This document shows positions 9,658 through 21,386 of a stretch of DNA of 64,000 nt, one piece after another. Below the pieces are notes generated by a model. The model was not told the origin of the DNA, ran no database searches, and saw nothing but the letters and a program-made list of their open reading frames with translations. A program made the translations under genes and the position numbers. Source of the stretch: Pseudofabraea citricarpa (Eukaryota; Ascomycota; Leotiomycetes; Helotiales; Dermateaceae); NCBI GenBank assembly GCA_029641185.1, contig JAPWGK010000001.1:2368501-2432500 (forward strand), written 5' to 3'. Each line of letters starts with the position of its first letter. The first letter of the stretch is position 1.

Positions 9658-12591
9658 CAAGGTGCAGTGGCCCCTCAGAGTTCATGAGAAAGAGTAAGTG
9701 GGTTTAAAAATACCCAGGTCCAGGACATGCCAAGAGAATCGGGAGGCAATATCATCACGTCTATGCTGGGTAGTGGTGTAGCCGTTGACAGTCGACTCGA
9801 AACCATCTTGACCTGATCGCCGAGCCAAAAGCATCAATGGAGGTGCCAATACTTTCGGACGACCTGAATTCCCAGGGCTCAACAGTGCCAATAGCTAAGA
9901 GTTCGGCTGATTGTGGGGAGAAAAGCCAAGGCTGCCCAGAGAAGTCCCAAGCTCCAGCCTTGTCTGAAGGTGTTTGAAACGCTGGAAAGGGGAGTTTTGG
10001 TGATGAATGGATGAGACTTGCCAAGTGCTCGGCACTCCTTGTCTGAAGAGTCCAGATGGCAAGTGCATGAAGTCTTGGTAGTTTCTGCCTGTGCATTTCG
10101 GCACACTGGTGACTGGCACAGAAAAGATCAGATGCACCGAGCACACAATCCCTTGCGACTGCGGTGCTCTTGACCCAGGCCCAGCACAGTCGTGGACGCC
10201 GAGGTCGCGGGGATGGCTGGGCACATTGGGGGAGCCGTCTTAGAGATCGCTTGGTCATGGGCGGCAAAGTTGCGGTGGTCCAGGGTTGCAGAGCCAAGGG
10301 GGTGTGCTTTGACGTCTCAGTAACTCTTATAGACATGAAGCATTTTGCTGAGGCCTGGCACCCCATCTTGCCTGCGTCTTACCACTCTTGGATTGACATG
10401 GTGTTTGAGCTTCTTTCTGCTTGGAGCCGTTCATCACAAGAGGCGAGTATGGAGCAGAGATGAGGTGGTGGATACGCAGTTGGTGATGGAGTCGGTGGTG
10501 GTTGGTGGTTTGCAGGTTGTGGGTGGAGATGATGTGGTGCTGTGAAGAGAAGCCTTCGCTGGCAAGGATCCGGCATCTCTTGGGGCCGAGCTTGTTTAGC
10601 ATCCATACTAGATCATGTGACTGTATACCGACATACGACAGCTCGCTTGCGTACCAGTCCCTCCACCCGGTTACAGACCACCATTGGCACTCTTGTCTCT
10701 CTCCCCCATCTGTGTAAACCTCCAAGACAACCTCCAAGAGAGTCTCCAAGAAAGTCTCCCAAGAGATTCGACCTGCGCTGGCCCAGTACCCCGCCTTGTT
10801 TAGCAGCTATCCCCCGCTGAATCCCACGATCTTCAAGAGCTTCTATTTTAGCCCCAGTGTACCCTCTGAAGAGTGCAACTGAAGCATCTCGAGATTGAAA
10901 ACAAAGTCGATACCCGGGATACGCTAGTCGCTGGCTTTTGTCGAACTGGCTCTTCATGTCTGGCCGGGCCATTACAGACTTCAGACGACAGCAATGTAGT
11001 CAGTATCATCTGAACTTCATGTTACAGTGGCTAAATGGCTGACCATCCACAGACCTTCGTCTACACCACCCAAACAGCAACGCTATAATTATCCATCTTC
11101 TAGAACAGGCTGTAGTCAGTTACAAGATAAGGTTCAAGCCCAATTTGAGAATCAGCAATCTGGCTCAGGATTCAGCATGCCATCATTTCAAAGAAATAAT
11201 GCAGTAGAGGCAAATCCGGCAGATCGGTTCCGACAAACACAGAAATCCTCTAATCACTAATCCCTGAAAATACAGGTTACTAAACCACTTCTCACTTACA
11301 GCTACAGTACATGGCTATAAAATTTAAACACTGTTTTGGGAGGCGAGGGCGAGCCAGCGTTCCTTACTGCATAACAATCTTTCAGGGATTGCCTTATGAC
11401 AAGTTCACCGCTGGTTCACGCTAACTTCAACTCTCTTTTTTTCCATTCCACCATCAACATTTTTCAGGTTCCAGCTTCGTTCTGGCCTGAGTCCGAGGCA
11501 TCATCAATACGTCGTCTGTGCGGCTGAAGAAACTCCTTGCGACCTGTTCAAAGCGGTCTCGATTCACAAACTGGCCCATACAAGTAACAACGTATTTAGA
11601 TGCGACCGTAACGAACACCTCGACGAAATAAGAACTAACCTTCGATAGACTCACGATTCGAAACTCCTCTTGATCTCGGTCTCGACTCAGCTACCCAAGT
11701 TAAAAAACTCACGAACGCAACGGGCCGATAAAATACACTTTCGAAGGTCATCCTGTTACATGCTACCGGTACTGAGGTCTCTTTCAACAGATCACACTGT
11801 ACTGTCGGGATATGCCATCCAAAAACCCTCATTCAAGCGCGTGGGGAGATTGACCGATTCCCGAGCAACGGGAACATGCCTTACCGTCGGATTATGCTAT
11901 CTCAACATTATCGTCAAGCGCAAGCAGCGAGACTTGAAGCTTGCAGGCAACAGAATGCGCCTTTCAATCGGCTTAACTACCTCAATATGCTCTCAGGCTC
12001 GTACGGAAATACCGCCAGGTCTTACCGTCGGCTTATGCCATTCTAACACCTCTGTCAAGTGCATGCGGAAGGCTTGATGAATTCTTCCGGGGCATTCGAG
12101 ATCTGTTTTCCTCATAGATCCACATTGGTAATTGGGAAGTTGTTGTTTTTGAAACAAGCCCAATGTTACCTATTGGCCCAAATAACAAGTGTATGGGGCG
12201 CTGGTAGCCAATTAAGAAAATATTGGTACTGTTTGCTGGCAATGCCCTATGACGGCTTCAAACAAATATTTCTTGGCATAATTTATTCATCAAGTCCTTA
12301 TTCGCCTGCAAGCATAAGTACTTATTCATACCTCCTCGGTAATTTTGAGGGCCTAGACGGAATGCGATACAGAATTTGTCTTGGCATTTCTTTGGCATTT
12401 TGCATTTATTAACACGCACGAAGTACATCTTAATTGAGCGGCTTCCCGGCACAAAACCCTTAATCGGTCTAGATCGATGCCAATCTGCCACTTCACCAGA
12501 GGAGGCCTGTGTCAAAGAATTGTTCCCTCGTCAAGAAACACAACAGTGCGATAAGAAGTCTTGAATCAAGTTTTAGCTTTCTTGTCCATAA
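9658..12591. other. Gap without a supported gene
   Basis: Several 60-200 codon frames overlap here on both strands, for example a 201-codon minus frame at 9761-10366. Their competing overlaps, lack of domains and lack of splice context argue for chance. A protein-like plus frame without an early ATG spans 11732-12046 and contains an approximate repeat (see findings). Confidence 0.5.
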
Positions 12592-14001
12592 TTATGGCCA
12601 TCCTGCGTCATGAATCCACATCCAGTCACCAAAATAATTTTCAAATTTGCCCACAAAAGTACTCAAGCCATCAGTAGGCATATGGAAAGGTCGGGTATGT
12701 ATCCCATCTAACAAAAGATGCCTCTTCAGTGCAATGTTGAATGCAAAAGTACTGAAACTACACCCGACGAAATGGGAACTTTTCAAGAGCACAAGATAAT
12801 CAACAAGGGCCTGCTGATCCCACCGCAATCGCTGAAATCTCTTTAAGTCTGCCTCTGGCAAAAGGCTCTGCTTGTTGGTGACATTCAAATCTTGAGCGAC
12901 CAATGCCTGGTTACTGAACTTTTCGATCTCATCCATCGAACCACTGGCAACATAGGCATACTTATGCTGCACGGCGGAATTTATCTTCAGATAACCTTCA
13001 CTCTGTTCGTCGTACGACGGCCATAATCCTAATGAGCCAGGTTCTGTTCTCAAGTGGACACCTAGGAAAGGGATGTCCGGAAGCCCATCAGGCCCTTTCT
13101 GTGTGTCTCCCTCCTCACTGACAGCTCCAGTATAAATGGCTAGCTTAGTGAGGACTATCTTCGCTAATTCAATCACGTCCGGTCGAAATTTGAGTATCCT
13201 TCCGAATGTATTCGCGAATTCCTGCCCATCTCGTGCGACATCCCACTCGAAGAATGTCATCGATCGCAGCTGTACTGTTACTGGTTTATGTGGAGACGGT
13301 ATTACCTTTTTGCGTTCTCTGAGCCACTCTTCAAAGTCTTGACGAAGCGTTATGACATGTCGATTCGGTCCTCTATTATCGACGATATTATCTGTTTTCA
13401 CTATGCCATCAAGTGTCTTGAAGTGCACGTCCTTAACTTCTTGGATTTCATTGTAATCCTCAATCTCCTTCATATCTCCATACAAGCGAATCTGGGGGCA
13501 AGCCTTATCCATCACTTGTCGAAAGTAGTCTTCGTCAAAGAAATAACTAAATGGTTCTGGGCCTGTCGAATCTTCATCAATCGTCGGTATTTGCCTCGTC
13601 TGGATCTGAGGGATTGTGAGGCCCGACGCTCCCGCTGCTATGCCATAGCGGATACATGTCAGGATGTAATTCCGTATGTTCCCTATCCCTCCTGTGTTGT
13701 TATCGCAGATAAATATAAGGCCGGATGTGAAGACAGTCTCATTACAAAGTCTCTGAAGGGGCCGGATGTCATGCAGGCCTTCGATCTCAAAGGGTTCAAT
13801 TACAGGAGCGTTCGACCCCTCCGGAACCTTCGATCCATTTAAAGATCCGAAAAATAGTCCTCCTCGTGATCGATACCGATATTGCGAAAGTGTGTATACT
13901 ACGACGAAAACAACCAAAGCATAGACGTATCGTTGTCTTCGAGACGCATTAAGATTTCGTCTTCCAGGCAGAGTTTGAAAGAACATTTTGTTTGGCTGCA
14001 A
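12592..14001 (-). CDS. O-fucosyltransferase-like type II membrane protein
   Basis: Intronless, up to 469 residues (ATG at 14001; a second ATG lies five codons on). A short basic cytosolic tail is followed by one membrane segment (YVYALVVFVVVYTLSQY, about residues 25-41), the topology of a Golgi type II enzyme. The luminal part has FICDNNTGGIGNIRNYIL near residue 96, a GVHLRTE motif near residue 315 resembling the H-x-R motif of GT65/GT68 O-fucosyltransferase-type folds, and near residues 405-430 DYLVLLKSSHFVGCSFSTFA resembling the conserved D...S..F.G...S.F block of that superfamily. So a GT-B glycosyltransferase acting on secretory proteins or glycans is likely; donor and acceptor cannot be told from sequence. 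Fungi carry many uncharacterised members of this group. Confidence 0.65.
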   Translation of the reverse strand: MQPNKMFFQTLPGRRNLNASRRQRYVYALVVFVVVYTLSQYRYRSRGGLFFGSLNGSKVPEGSNAPVIEPFEIEGLHDIRPLQRLCNETVFTSGLIFICDNNTGGIGNIRNYILTCIRYGIAAGASGLTIPQIQTRQIPTIDEDSTGPEPFSYFFDEDYFRQVMDKACPQIRLYGDMKEIEDYNEIQEVKDVHFKTLDGIVKTDNIVDNRGPNRHVITLRQDFEEWLRERKKVIPSPHKPVTVQLRSMTFFEWDVARDGQEFANTFGRILKFRPDVIELAKIVLTKLAIYTGAVSEEGDTQKGPDGLPDIPFLGVHLRTEPGSLGLWPSYDEQSEGYLKINSAVQHKYAYVASGSMDEIEKFSNQALVAQDLNVTNKQSLLPEADLKRFQRLRWDQQALVDYLVLLKSSHFVGCSFSTFAFNIALKRHLLLDGIHTRPFHMPTDGLSTFVGKFENYFGDWMWIHDAGWP

Positions 14002-15687
14002 TAGAAATTGAGAAGCACAAGACGAAATTCAACTTGTTGATTTCATGTCGAGTCGCAGCAACGCATGAAGCCAAGTACTGTGAGGTCGCTTTCGAGGTTG
14101 AGGGAGTCGGAAAACGACACGCATCCAAAAGGAATGTCAGAAGCGCATTTCACAGCAAGGGACGCACGATGTTTCACTCACGCATTTTACATCGCTCGCC
14201 ATTCAAATATTGACCACATCATCTCATGCCAATTCATCCCCAGAAAGGGATCATCACGCATTGACCCCTTGTGGATATACTGACCCACCGTGTACCACGA
14301 CCCCGATCTCTGGATCTTCTGTGGGGAGAAGATAACAAGCCTTTCCCACGGTGATGTTAACTTCTGGATCAGATTAACAGGATCAGTCTTGGTGTTCTTG
14401 AGCTGCAGGGCTCAGAAACTTGGACTTCTTGGAATGTTTTGCTTAGGAAGCGAGGGAAAGCTTGTGTTGTGACTTGGCTTTCTTGGTATGGCCTCAGGAG
14501 ATTTTGTGGACCTGATCTGATCTACTCTGCACTCAAGGAAGATCTGGTGCTTATCTCTAGCTAGGGATATTGTGGGATTCTTTTGTGGAGATGCAATCTC
14601 TTGGATTGAGGCTCTCGGAGAAATGAAATGGTGTCGTTTCATTGGGGTTCTTGATCGCTCTGGGGGTTTGATTGAACCCATTCTGCGAACACAGCGCCTG
14701 GGATCAACGTCGATGTGCCTTTCCAATGCGGCAAATCAATTGATTCGTTAATTGGCGTTCTCAGTCGCGTTTTCTGTCAGATGGGTGGAAGCAATGTGAG
14801 TAAATTGTCTGCTTCGCTGTTCTTGGTCTTGGCTTCTTGGCTAGACCCAGTTATTCATTTAAGGATGAGGATCTCAGAAATGATATCTGATTATTTTCTC
14901 CCCGTGTACTTTTGCTGACATAGCACCTCCAATGAATGATTCTCGTCTAGTAGTATGGAAAACATATTCAGTTGTCGAAGAGTATTTGACTGCTGTTTAT
15001 GGTGGTAAAGATTGTAGCAATTGTTATATTTGGACTATTTATCGACTGTTTCATTTAATTCACCCAGAGTATTTTATCCTGCCTTTCAAACATATCCAAC
15101 AGCAAGAGTATTTGCTGGGTTAGATTTACTGCGATCGTTTGATTCAAAAGTCTTCGACTTCTCCAGATTAAAATAACTATAGGTACCTATAGCTATGATT
15201 GTTGCCGGCCTCTATCCTCTAGCGCATGGAGGGTTTTGCCCTTGCTCATACTTTCCAAAACAAGAGAAACATACAAGGAAACTGAATAACTGAACCGCTC
15301 TGAAGTTACTCATGGTTGAAGGACAAATTGGCCAGCCAACCTCTCTCAGCCGTTCAGGATCAAGTCCACAAAACATGAGATTACGTAGCGACGCACTCAC
15401 AATGCCGGCTCCATCGAGCACCGACCGGACTTATCATTTTGTTCGCGAAATCGCTATGTTTGGTGACCATAAAAATCAACTCAGAGCAGGCAGCGCCAGG
15501 TCATACTTGATATTCAGGATGTTTTGACTTGGTTCATAAAGCTACAGAACACAGATCAAGAAGTGCCTCACTTTCCATGCCTTGCTATAGTTGCCGCCTT
15601 CAAATTCAATACAACATCAGACAACTGCCCATCCAACCATCAGCCACTGCAACAATGACCCAACCACAAAGCTCAAGCCCTACGGCC
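14002..15687. other. Gap without a supported gene
   Basis: Contains the presumed promoter of the O-fucosyltransferase-like gene. Otherwise AT-leaning sequence with only short, uninformative open frames (longest 104 codons, minus, 14412-14726). Confidence 0.55.
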
Positions 15688-16068
15688 CTATATCCCTTGC
15701 TCCTGTTCGATATCTTCCTCGGCGTTCTGATAGATTCCCATGGTAGCAATAGCATCCTCTATGCTCGACACTCGACCCTGCTTAATCGGACGGCCTAGCA
15801 CCTCGAGCGCCGTTCTGCGGATTGATTTCGATCCAGTTGATGCCGGAGAACCTTTTCTCGGTATATATGATTTCGATGGGCTCAGGGTAACAGACAAAAG
15901 TGTCAAAGACAGTTCCGACCTTGTAATTTGTCATAGAGACGCGGCCGAGGATCTGGCCGATGTTGAATCGCATCATTTCGCAGTCGATGGCGATTTATCA
16001 GTGAGCAGGTCATAGTGCGGGCCTACTGGCATCGTGAATCGGTTGATTTTTTGTGTATCTTGCTCAAT
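15688..16068 (-). pseudogene. Broken DEDDh 3'-5' exonuclease (REXO4/ISG20-like) remnant with internal deletion
   Basis: Minus strand, three pieces in different frames. Piece 1 (16068-15994): KINRFTMPVGPHYDLLTDK. Piece 2 (15991 to about 15806): AIDCEMMRFNIGQILGRVS followed by TNYKVGTVFDTFV and SGINWIEINPQNG. DCEM is the Exo I motif of DEDDh RNA exonucleases, and the following strand pattern (LxRVSxxN, DTFV, SGI) fits REXO4-type proteins. Piece 3 (to 15688), after another frame change: LEVLGRPIKQGRVSSIEDAIATMGIY, matching the Exo III region (SSxEDAxATMxxY). The central part of the family, which holds the Exo II aspartate, is absent: NPQNG runs straight into LEVLGRPI. The Exo III catalytic His position also appears to be Val. 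At least two frameshifts plus a deletion: non-functional relic. Confidence 0.6.
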
Positions 16069-18019
16069 CCTAATTAGAATCGTCGATGTCTTGAAGTTTG
16101 GAAAATGCCGAGTCGGAAGCGGGAAGTCGACAATCTAATTGTACGTGTGACAAAAGGAATGCCGGCATAGCTTTTCCGTGTAACTGCAACTTTAAACTAC
16201 CCTCTAGTGACCTAGTAACACAAAAGCTCCCAAGATTTCCTTTCACAAACACTTTTAACAGCTTTCGACGGCATATCAAACAATGTCTGATTCTCTAAAT
16301 GCAGTGTAGCAATCATCAGCCATACTAGAATGCATTGGCTAAAAATCCCATAGCCCACGATGCATCAACAGCCTCGGGATATGTTAGCTCACTTTCCTTG
16401 AGCTACCCAGAGACGGATGTAACCCTTGTTTACTAACATTATATATTTCCAATGTATCATTTCGCTAAATCTCAAATAATATTCTTAGAGACAAGATCAC
16501 AAAGCTTATTTCACATCGGTATATCAGCTGTAAGGCATTTTCTCTGTAGTCTTGTTATTCCCTGTTACTCCTAATACGATATTCTAAGAAAAGCACACAT
16601 AGCGTCTTTTAATTAACAAAATCCAGGCTGTCTAGCACAAAAACAAAAACCCTTGCTGAGATACTGATACTCATCTATGCAGAAAACAAGCCATCCTCTA
16701 ATGAGAATTAACCCCGTTGACTCTCCTCTCGCCGCCTTCATTTAGCTTGCTTCTCACTGGCATTTCTTGCAATAGTTGTCATCCTCGTCCACTCCATCCC
16801 GAACCTTGAAGAAGCGACACAACCACCACCGGCCATTTTCTACTTCTTTTGCATCATCGCATACATCGGTATCTGAATCAATGTGTTTGCACCTATTGTG
16901 CTTTGTCTTCTTTTGTAGACACATTTTCTTGTTTTCTTTTTCCGCCTGGGGGTTGTCTGTGTGTATGTGCTGTGTTCGGGTTGGGTTTGGGTTTGGAGAG
17001 AGTGTGTTTTGTATGCTTGTGCCGAATTTTCCTTGGCTGGGTTGGTCTGGCGGCTTATTTAGACGCTCGAGGGGCGTTGTTCTGAGCTACAGTATACATG
17101 TTTCTTTACTTGCGTCCATAGATAGGCTCATTGTTATGCCATCTGTGTTCTTCTTCTTCTGAGAGTAACTTCTTTGTATGAATGAATGCTGCTAATAATA
17201 TCTTTTAATTGCTTTGACGTCTGACGAAAACGCTTCCCCTTCACAGCTCTGATCTTGAGACGCTAATTTAAATAAGGGGATGCTAGTATAGAAAGACAAA
17301 GAGAAAAAGCATGCCAATCTCACTTATACCGTACCCGTACCTATATAAATCGATTATCTAAACTGGAAGATACCGATCTCTAAACAAAAAAAAGAAAGCT
17401 GGCTACTTTTTCTTTGTCTTGTAGATAGGTGTATATGTTTTCTTCTTCTTTCTGTAGGTTTCATAGCCTCCTATTTTTAATATCTCCCTTGGTAAAAAAA
17501 TAAATAAAAAAAGAAAGAAATAAAGCAGATCGACACGCTATGTCTACTTCTTCGGTAAGCACATATAATCAAACATCATAGTAAACTGACCCTGATTACT
17601 GCTTCCCCTGACTAGAATTCTTACAGTGTTTAGTGATCTGACTGCATACCTGATGCAGCCAGGCAACATACAACCCTGAGAGTAATACACCGAATCTGGT
17701 TTCACAACCATGTGAATCAAGTCTAAAGAGGGGTATGGTCGGTAAAAAAGCCCAAGGAGTACTTAGCATTTTTGTTGTACATTACTATTATTCTCTATCC
17801 AAGGTTTGCGCAGGCAAGTACTTTTCCTCTCTTGCATCAATCCACCCACCGAATTGTTTTCCACGGTTATATTTACAAGCAAGCTGCACTGCGCAGCTTC
17901 TGTCCATCAATATTCGTGTAATCACTGGATAAACCAATCTCAACGGCGTTAGGCGAGAAGAAATATCTCTGTGACACATCAGCAACTTCTAGCTGGTGGC
18001 TCGAGGCTCACTAACTTGG
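16069..18019. other. Gap without a supported gene
   Basis: AT-rich with A/T runs (for example 17385-17525) and only short frames. The 128-codon plus frame at 16776-17162 is Ser/Phe/Val-rich without domain features. The right end should hold the 3' UTR of the coiled-coil protein gene. Confidence 0.5.
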
Positions 18020-19673
18020 CTAATCCTTATTTCTAGGCGGACCGTAACCTTCATCTGAGTCAAGGTCTTCATGTGCCTCATCTGAGCTAAGGTTTTCATG
18101 TGGTCGGAGAGCTCGTTGAAGTTCCTGGCGCTTGACGTTGGCATCATGAGGAGCCATAGTCTTAAAAGCAGAGCAGAACTTATATCCCAAACTACGGCTT
18201 TCATCCTTCATGAAATTCAACAGCCATCCTCCGGAGCAAGTTGCGTCTCTATCTGGAAGGCCCACGAGCATATCTAGAGCAGCATCAGAGCCGTCTCTTG
18301 CGGCGACCATTGCAAGCGTATAGAGCCTAGGCTATTTCCCATCAGTCATTGTCAGTTCAGGCTTGAAAATGAGTGGTACTTACATATCTCTGTCCCCACG
18401 TCAAACCCTTGCCCCCGTTGTTTTCCCTAAACATGACTAAGCTGACTTTGCAGATGGCAGAGCCTATTGCTTCCAATTTCATGTTTGGAGCCTTTTCGAT
18501 GTCAAGATCCAGGTCCGCCAGGCGATTCTTGAGCATTGCAAATATAGGATCGTGCTGAGTGAACATGCCGGTGCAGGGAACCTCGCATTTTACTTCAAGT
18601 GACACAGGAATCTGGAGTTTGTATGATTCGAATGATCCCTCAAAGGCTAGAAGATCATCACAGAGAATCTTCAAGAGACCAGCCTTGTCAAGACACGCTG
18701 CATTAATGTCCTTTTCTACTTTATCGAATACGTCCAATTCATCTTTGGCTTTCTCCAGGTGTTGTTCTGTTCCCTTGAGCTTTTCCTGGTTCTGTTGAAT
18801 TGTCGCCACACGACCTTGGATTTCAGCTTCGACACAAACGCGATCAGACTCTTCAGTAAAGTTATTCTCCTCGAAAATCGCCCCCTTTGTATCTATGTTA
18901 GTGTCGACTTGGTTTTCCTCGCTTAGAGAATTCCAAAAAGACACAGTCTTTGCATCTGTTGAAATGGAACTGTTGTCAGGTGCTGGAGTTTGTAAATCTG
19001 TAGTCTGCATGAGTGCGCTCTGACTGACATCTTCTTTCGGAATAGCTTGATTTTCTTTGAGTGCGCTATTCGACACTCTGGCCTTGGATCGTTCATCTCC
19101 CAATTTTCTGTCTCTAGCTCTGCCTTGAATCTCGCTATGCGGTTGTTTACTAGAGGTTTTAGTCTGTACTCTTGATTTCTGACTGACAAGGCCTTTAGCG
19201 ACAGCTTGATTGTTCTTGAGCGCACCTGCTACTGGTTCTTTAGATAGCTCATTTCTCAAGCTTCTTCTGCCTCTAACGTTGGTTGGAATGGCGCTAAGTG
19301 GTAATCTGCTTGAAGTTCTAGTTTGTGGAAGAGCTTTTTGGCTGATGCGATCTTTAGCGATGGTTTGGCATTTTCTGGGCGCACCGCTTGTTGGTTTTAC
19401 AGGTGGTGGTGCATGTCCCCCGCTTCTTCCTTCAGATCTTTCTAGAGGAGCGCTAGGCAACTCTTCTTCATTGTTGCAAAGACGCTTAATTCTTCTAGAA
19501 CTTCGAACTTCAGAACTTGCGTTTGCAGGGGCTTTTCTCTTGGTTGAGATTGGTTTTGGTGTTTCACCAGCTTGGGCCATGTTCTGCTGGGCTCGAGGAA
19601 TCTGTCACTCGTAAGTTAGCACCAAAGCGGAATTTCAAGCTATGCAGGGTCCAGATCAACTTACCTTGGCCAT
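18020..19673 (-). CDS. Basic coiled-coil protein with 53-residue tandem repeats, function unknown
   Basis: Three exons on the minus strand: 19673-19665 (ATG GCC AAG only), 19601-18384 and 18331-18020; 512 residues. Both introns have GTAAGT donors and are phase 0. If the 9-nt exon is wrong, translation starts at MAQAGETPKP (19571-19580 region). The N-terminal 80 residues are basic (KRKAP, RRIKR: likely nuclear). Residues about 82-210 are a tandem repeat of exactly 53 residues (2.4 copies; pattern Q-x-[IV]-x-K-x-x-[IV]-S-Q...QT). A coiled coil follows around residues 255-310 (GRVATIQQNQEKLKGTEQHL). The C-terminus is unknown: a GLTWGQRY...LYTLAMVAARDGSD segment and a Ser/Asp/Glu tail. No recognised catalytic domain; a nuclear structural role is only a guess. 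Confidence 0.65.
18980..19367 (-). repeat. In-frame tandem repeat, 159-bp period, 2.4 copies
   Basis: Copies begin with codons for QTIAKDRISQ, QAVAKGLVSQ and QAIPKEDVSQ at equal 53-codon spacing inside the coiled-coil protein gene. Identity between copies is moderate, so the duplication is old. Confidence 0.75.
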
Positions 19674-21386
19674 GATGTCGATGTTCCTTGGTAGTAGAAG
19701 GCTGACTTGAGCACCGCGTTGTATCGAAGAACATATGCCTCCTTATCAATTTCGGAATTAAATGGTGCGTTGGCAGCTTGTAGGTGGGGCGGTTGCAAAA
19801 GCTGGAATGCGCTTTGGGGTTGAGGTGTTTTTGAGGTATCAATTGAAGATGACCCTCGCCTTGGGGTCCGTGAATTGGACAGAGAAAGCGCGTGGTACTC
19901 GAAGTGAATTCAGAACGGCACCCTTGGCGGATTCCTGCCAATTGCAGAAGATGAACCTCTAGAAGGAATGGATAGAGAAGAGATGAGCTTGAACTCTAAA
20001 GAGATGTGAAGATGATGCGATCTCAAGGGCTGCCTGTCTGGCCCGCGCAAGGTACAAAGTACAAAGTACGCGCGCGATGTGGGAAGAGAAAGGAAGATGC
20101 GACGAGGTGGATGAGATATAACTGTAGCTTAGCCCACGTGATGGGCGCAATATAAAAAAAGGCCAGGTGTGTGTAGACCATAGACCTCTTCAAAGTCTCG
20201 TAATTCAACTGACTAAATCGATCGCTGCTACTTAGAAATACCCACCCTCTTAATATTTCCAAGTGAAAGATACATGTAGATTAATACGACAACCACCTTA
20301 CACCTTGCATCTCTCCACCTAGCTATCTTATCTCACAGAGCACTCACACCATGAATGCGTACAACATAGTCAGCCTAAGGCGCGAGATATGATCTCAATT
20401 CTCGGCCTCAATTGGGCTTTGACTACCTACGGTCCCTGGCCCCGAAATTAGAACACCCGGATTAAGAATAAACCTGGAAAACACCAAGAAATCGATATCT
20501 GCCCTGCTAAACACCGTGCCAGCCTGGCAAAGGAACCTTGAGAACGTCAAAAAAGAGCCGTGACAACCTAACAATTGGCGTTCTTATTTCAGGTGTTCCA
20601 ACTTGGCGGCCATAGACTGTACCTACCTAGCCGTCGCTAAACTCAGGGGAGGGGGCTCTTTAACCGAGCGAGAAATTGAACCTCCCCTCCGTACCAGCGG
20701 AAGAGAGGGACAGAGAGGGGTGAGCACGGTAGATAAACGACTTCCTCGCCCTCGCCCTCCTCGGAAGATCCGCGTACACGAGACACACATAAAAAAACAG
20801 CAAAGTCAGAACGAGCAACAGATGGAAATCCGAGCACCAAACACCACAGTGGCGAGTATCAAAAAGAAGAAAAAGATGAGAAGAGAAAAATCAAAGGTTA
20901 TCTATATCTCTATCTCCAATCTATGAAAATAACAACGATATAGAAGTTTTCCTTTAGGAAAAAGTAGTAGTTTGGTATGTTTTCATTAGACCATATCGGT
21001 ACAAAAAAGTATTCAGGTGATTTTCACCCTATCTAACCCAAATAGCCCCCCCTTTATGGGCACGCCTCCTCCTCCCTTTTCTCGTGAGAGGGAAGAGTAT
21101 ATTCTGATTTATATGTGTCATGTAGATTATACAACCGCATATTATAAAAAAGACCAAGGACCAAACAGCAAACAGAGAACGCCTGTATATACCCGTCATT
21201 CTATGTTGTGAGGAGCTTTTGTAAGAAAAAGCAATAGAGAAAGAGAAATATGAAATATTCGTGCAGTAGTGTATAGGACAGGAGTCGTCGCCTGTCATTT
21301 TCTTTATGAACCAAAGACCAGAGCCGCCTAGATAACGGAAAGAAAAAGTATGTGCGTGCGGGTGGATTGCGTGAGGTGTTTTTTGT
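19674..21386. other. Gap without a supported gene
   Basis: Promoter side of the coiled-coil protein gene (19674 onward, with CCACGTGATG near 20136-20140) and 3' side of the ABC transporter. Frames of 60-125 codons here have no domain features. The AT-rich part near 20880-21240 looks like UTR or spacer. Confidence 0.55.

Noticed and set aside
9761..10366. 201-codon minus-strand frame
   Set aside because: No domain, heavily overlapped by other frames on both strands, no TATA or splice context; composition rich in Arg/Pro/Ser as in random GC-moderate DNA.
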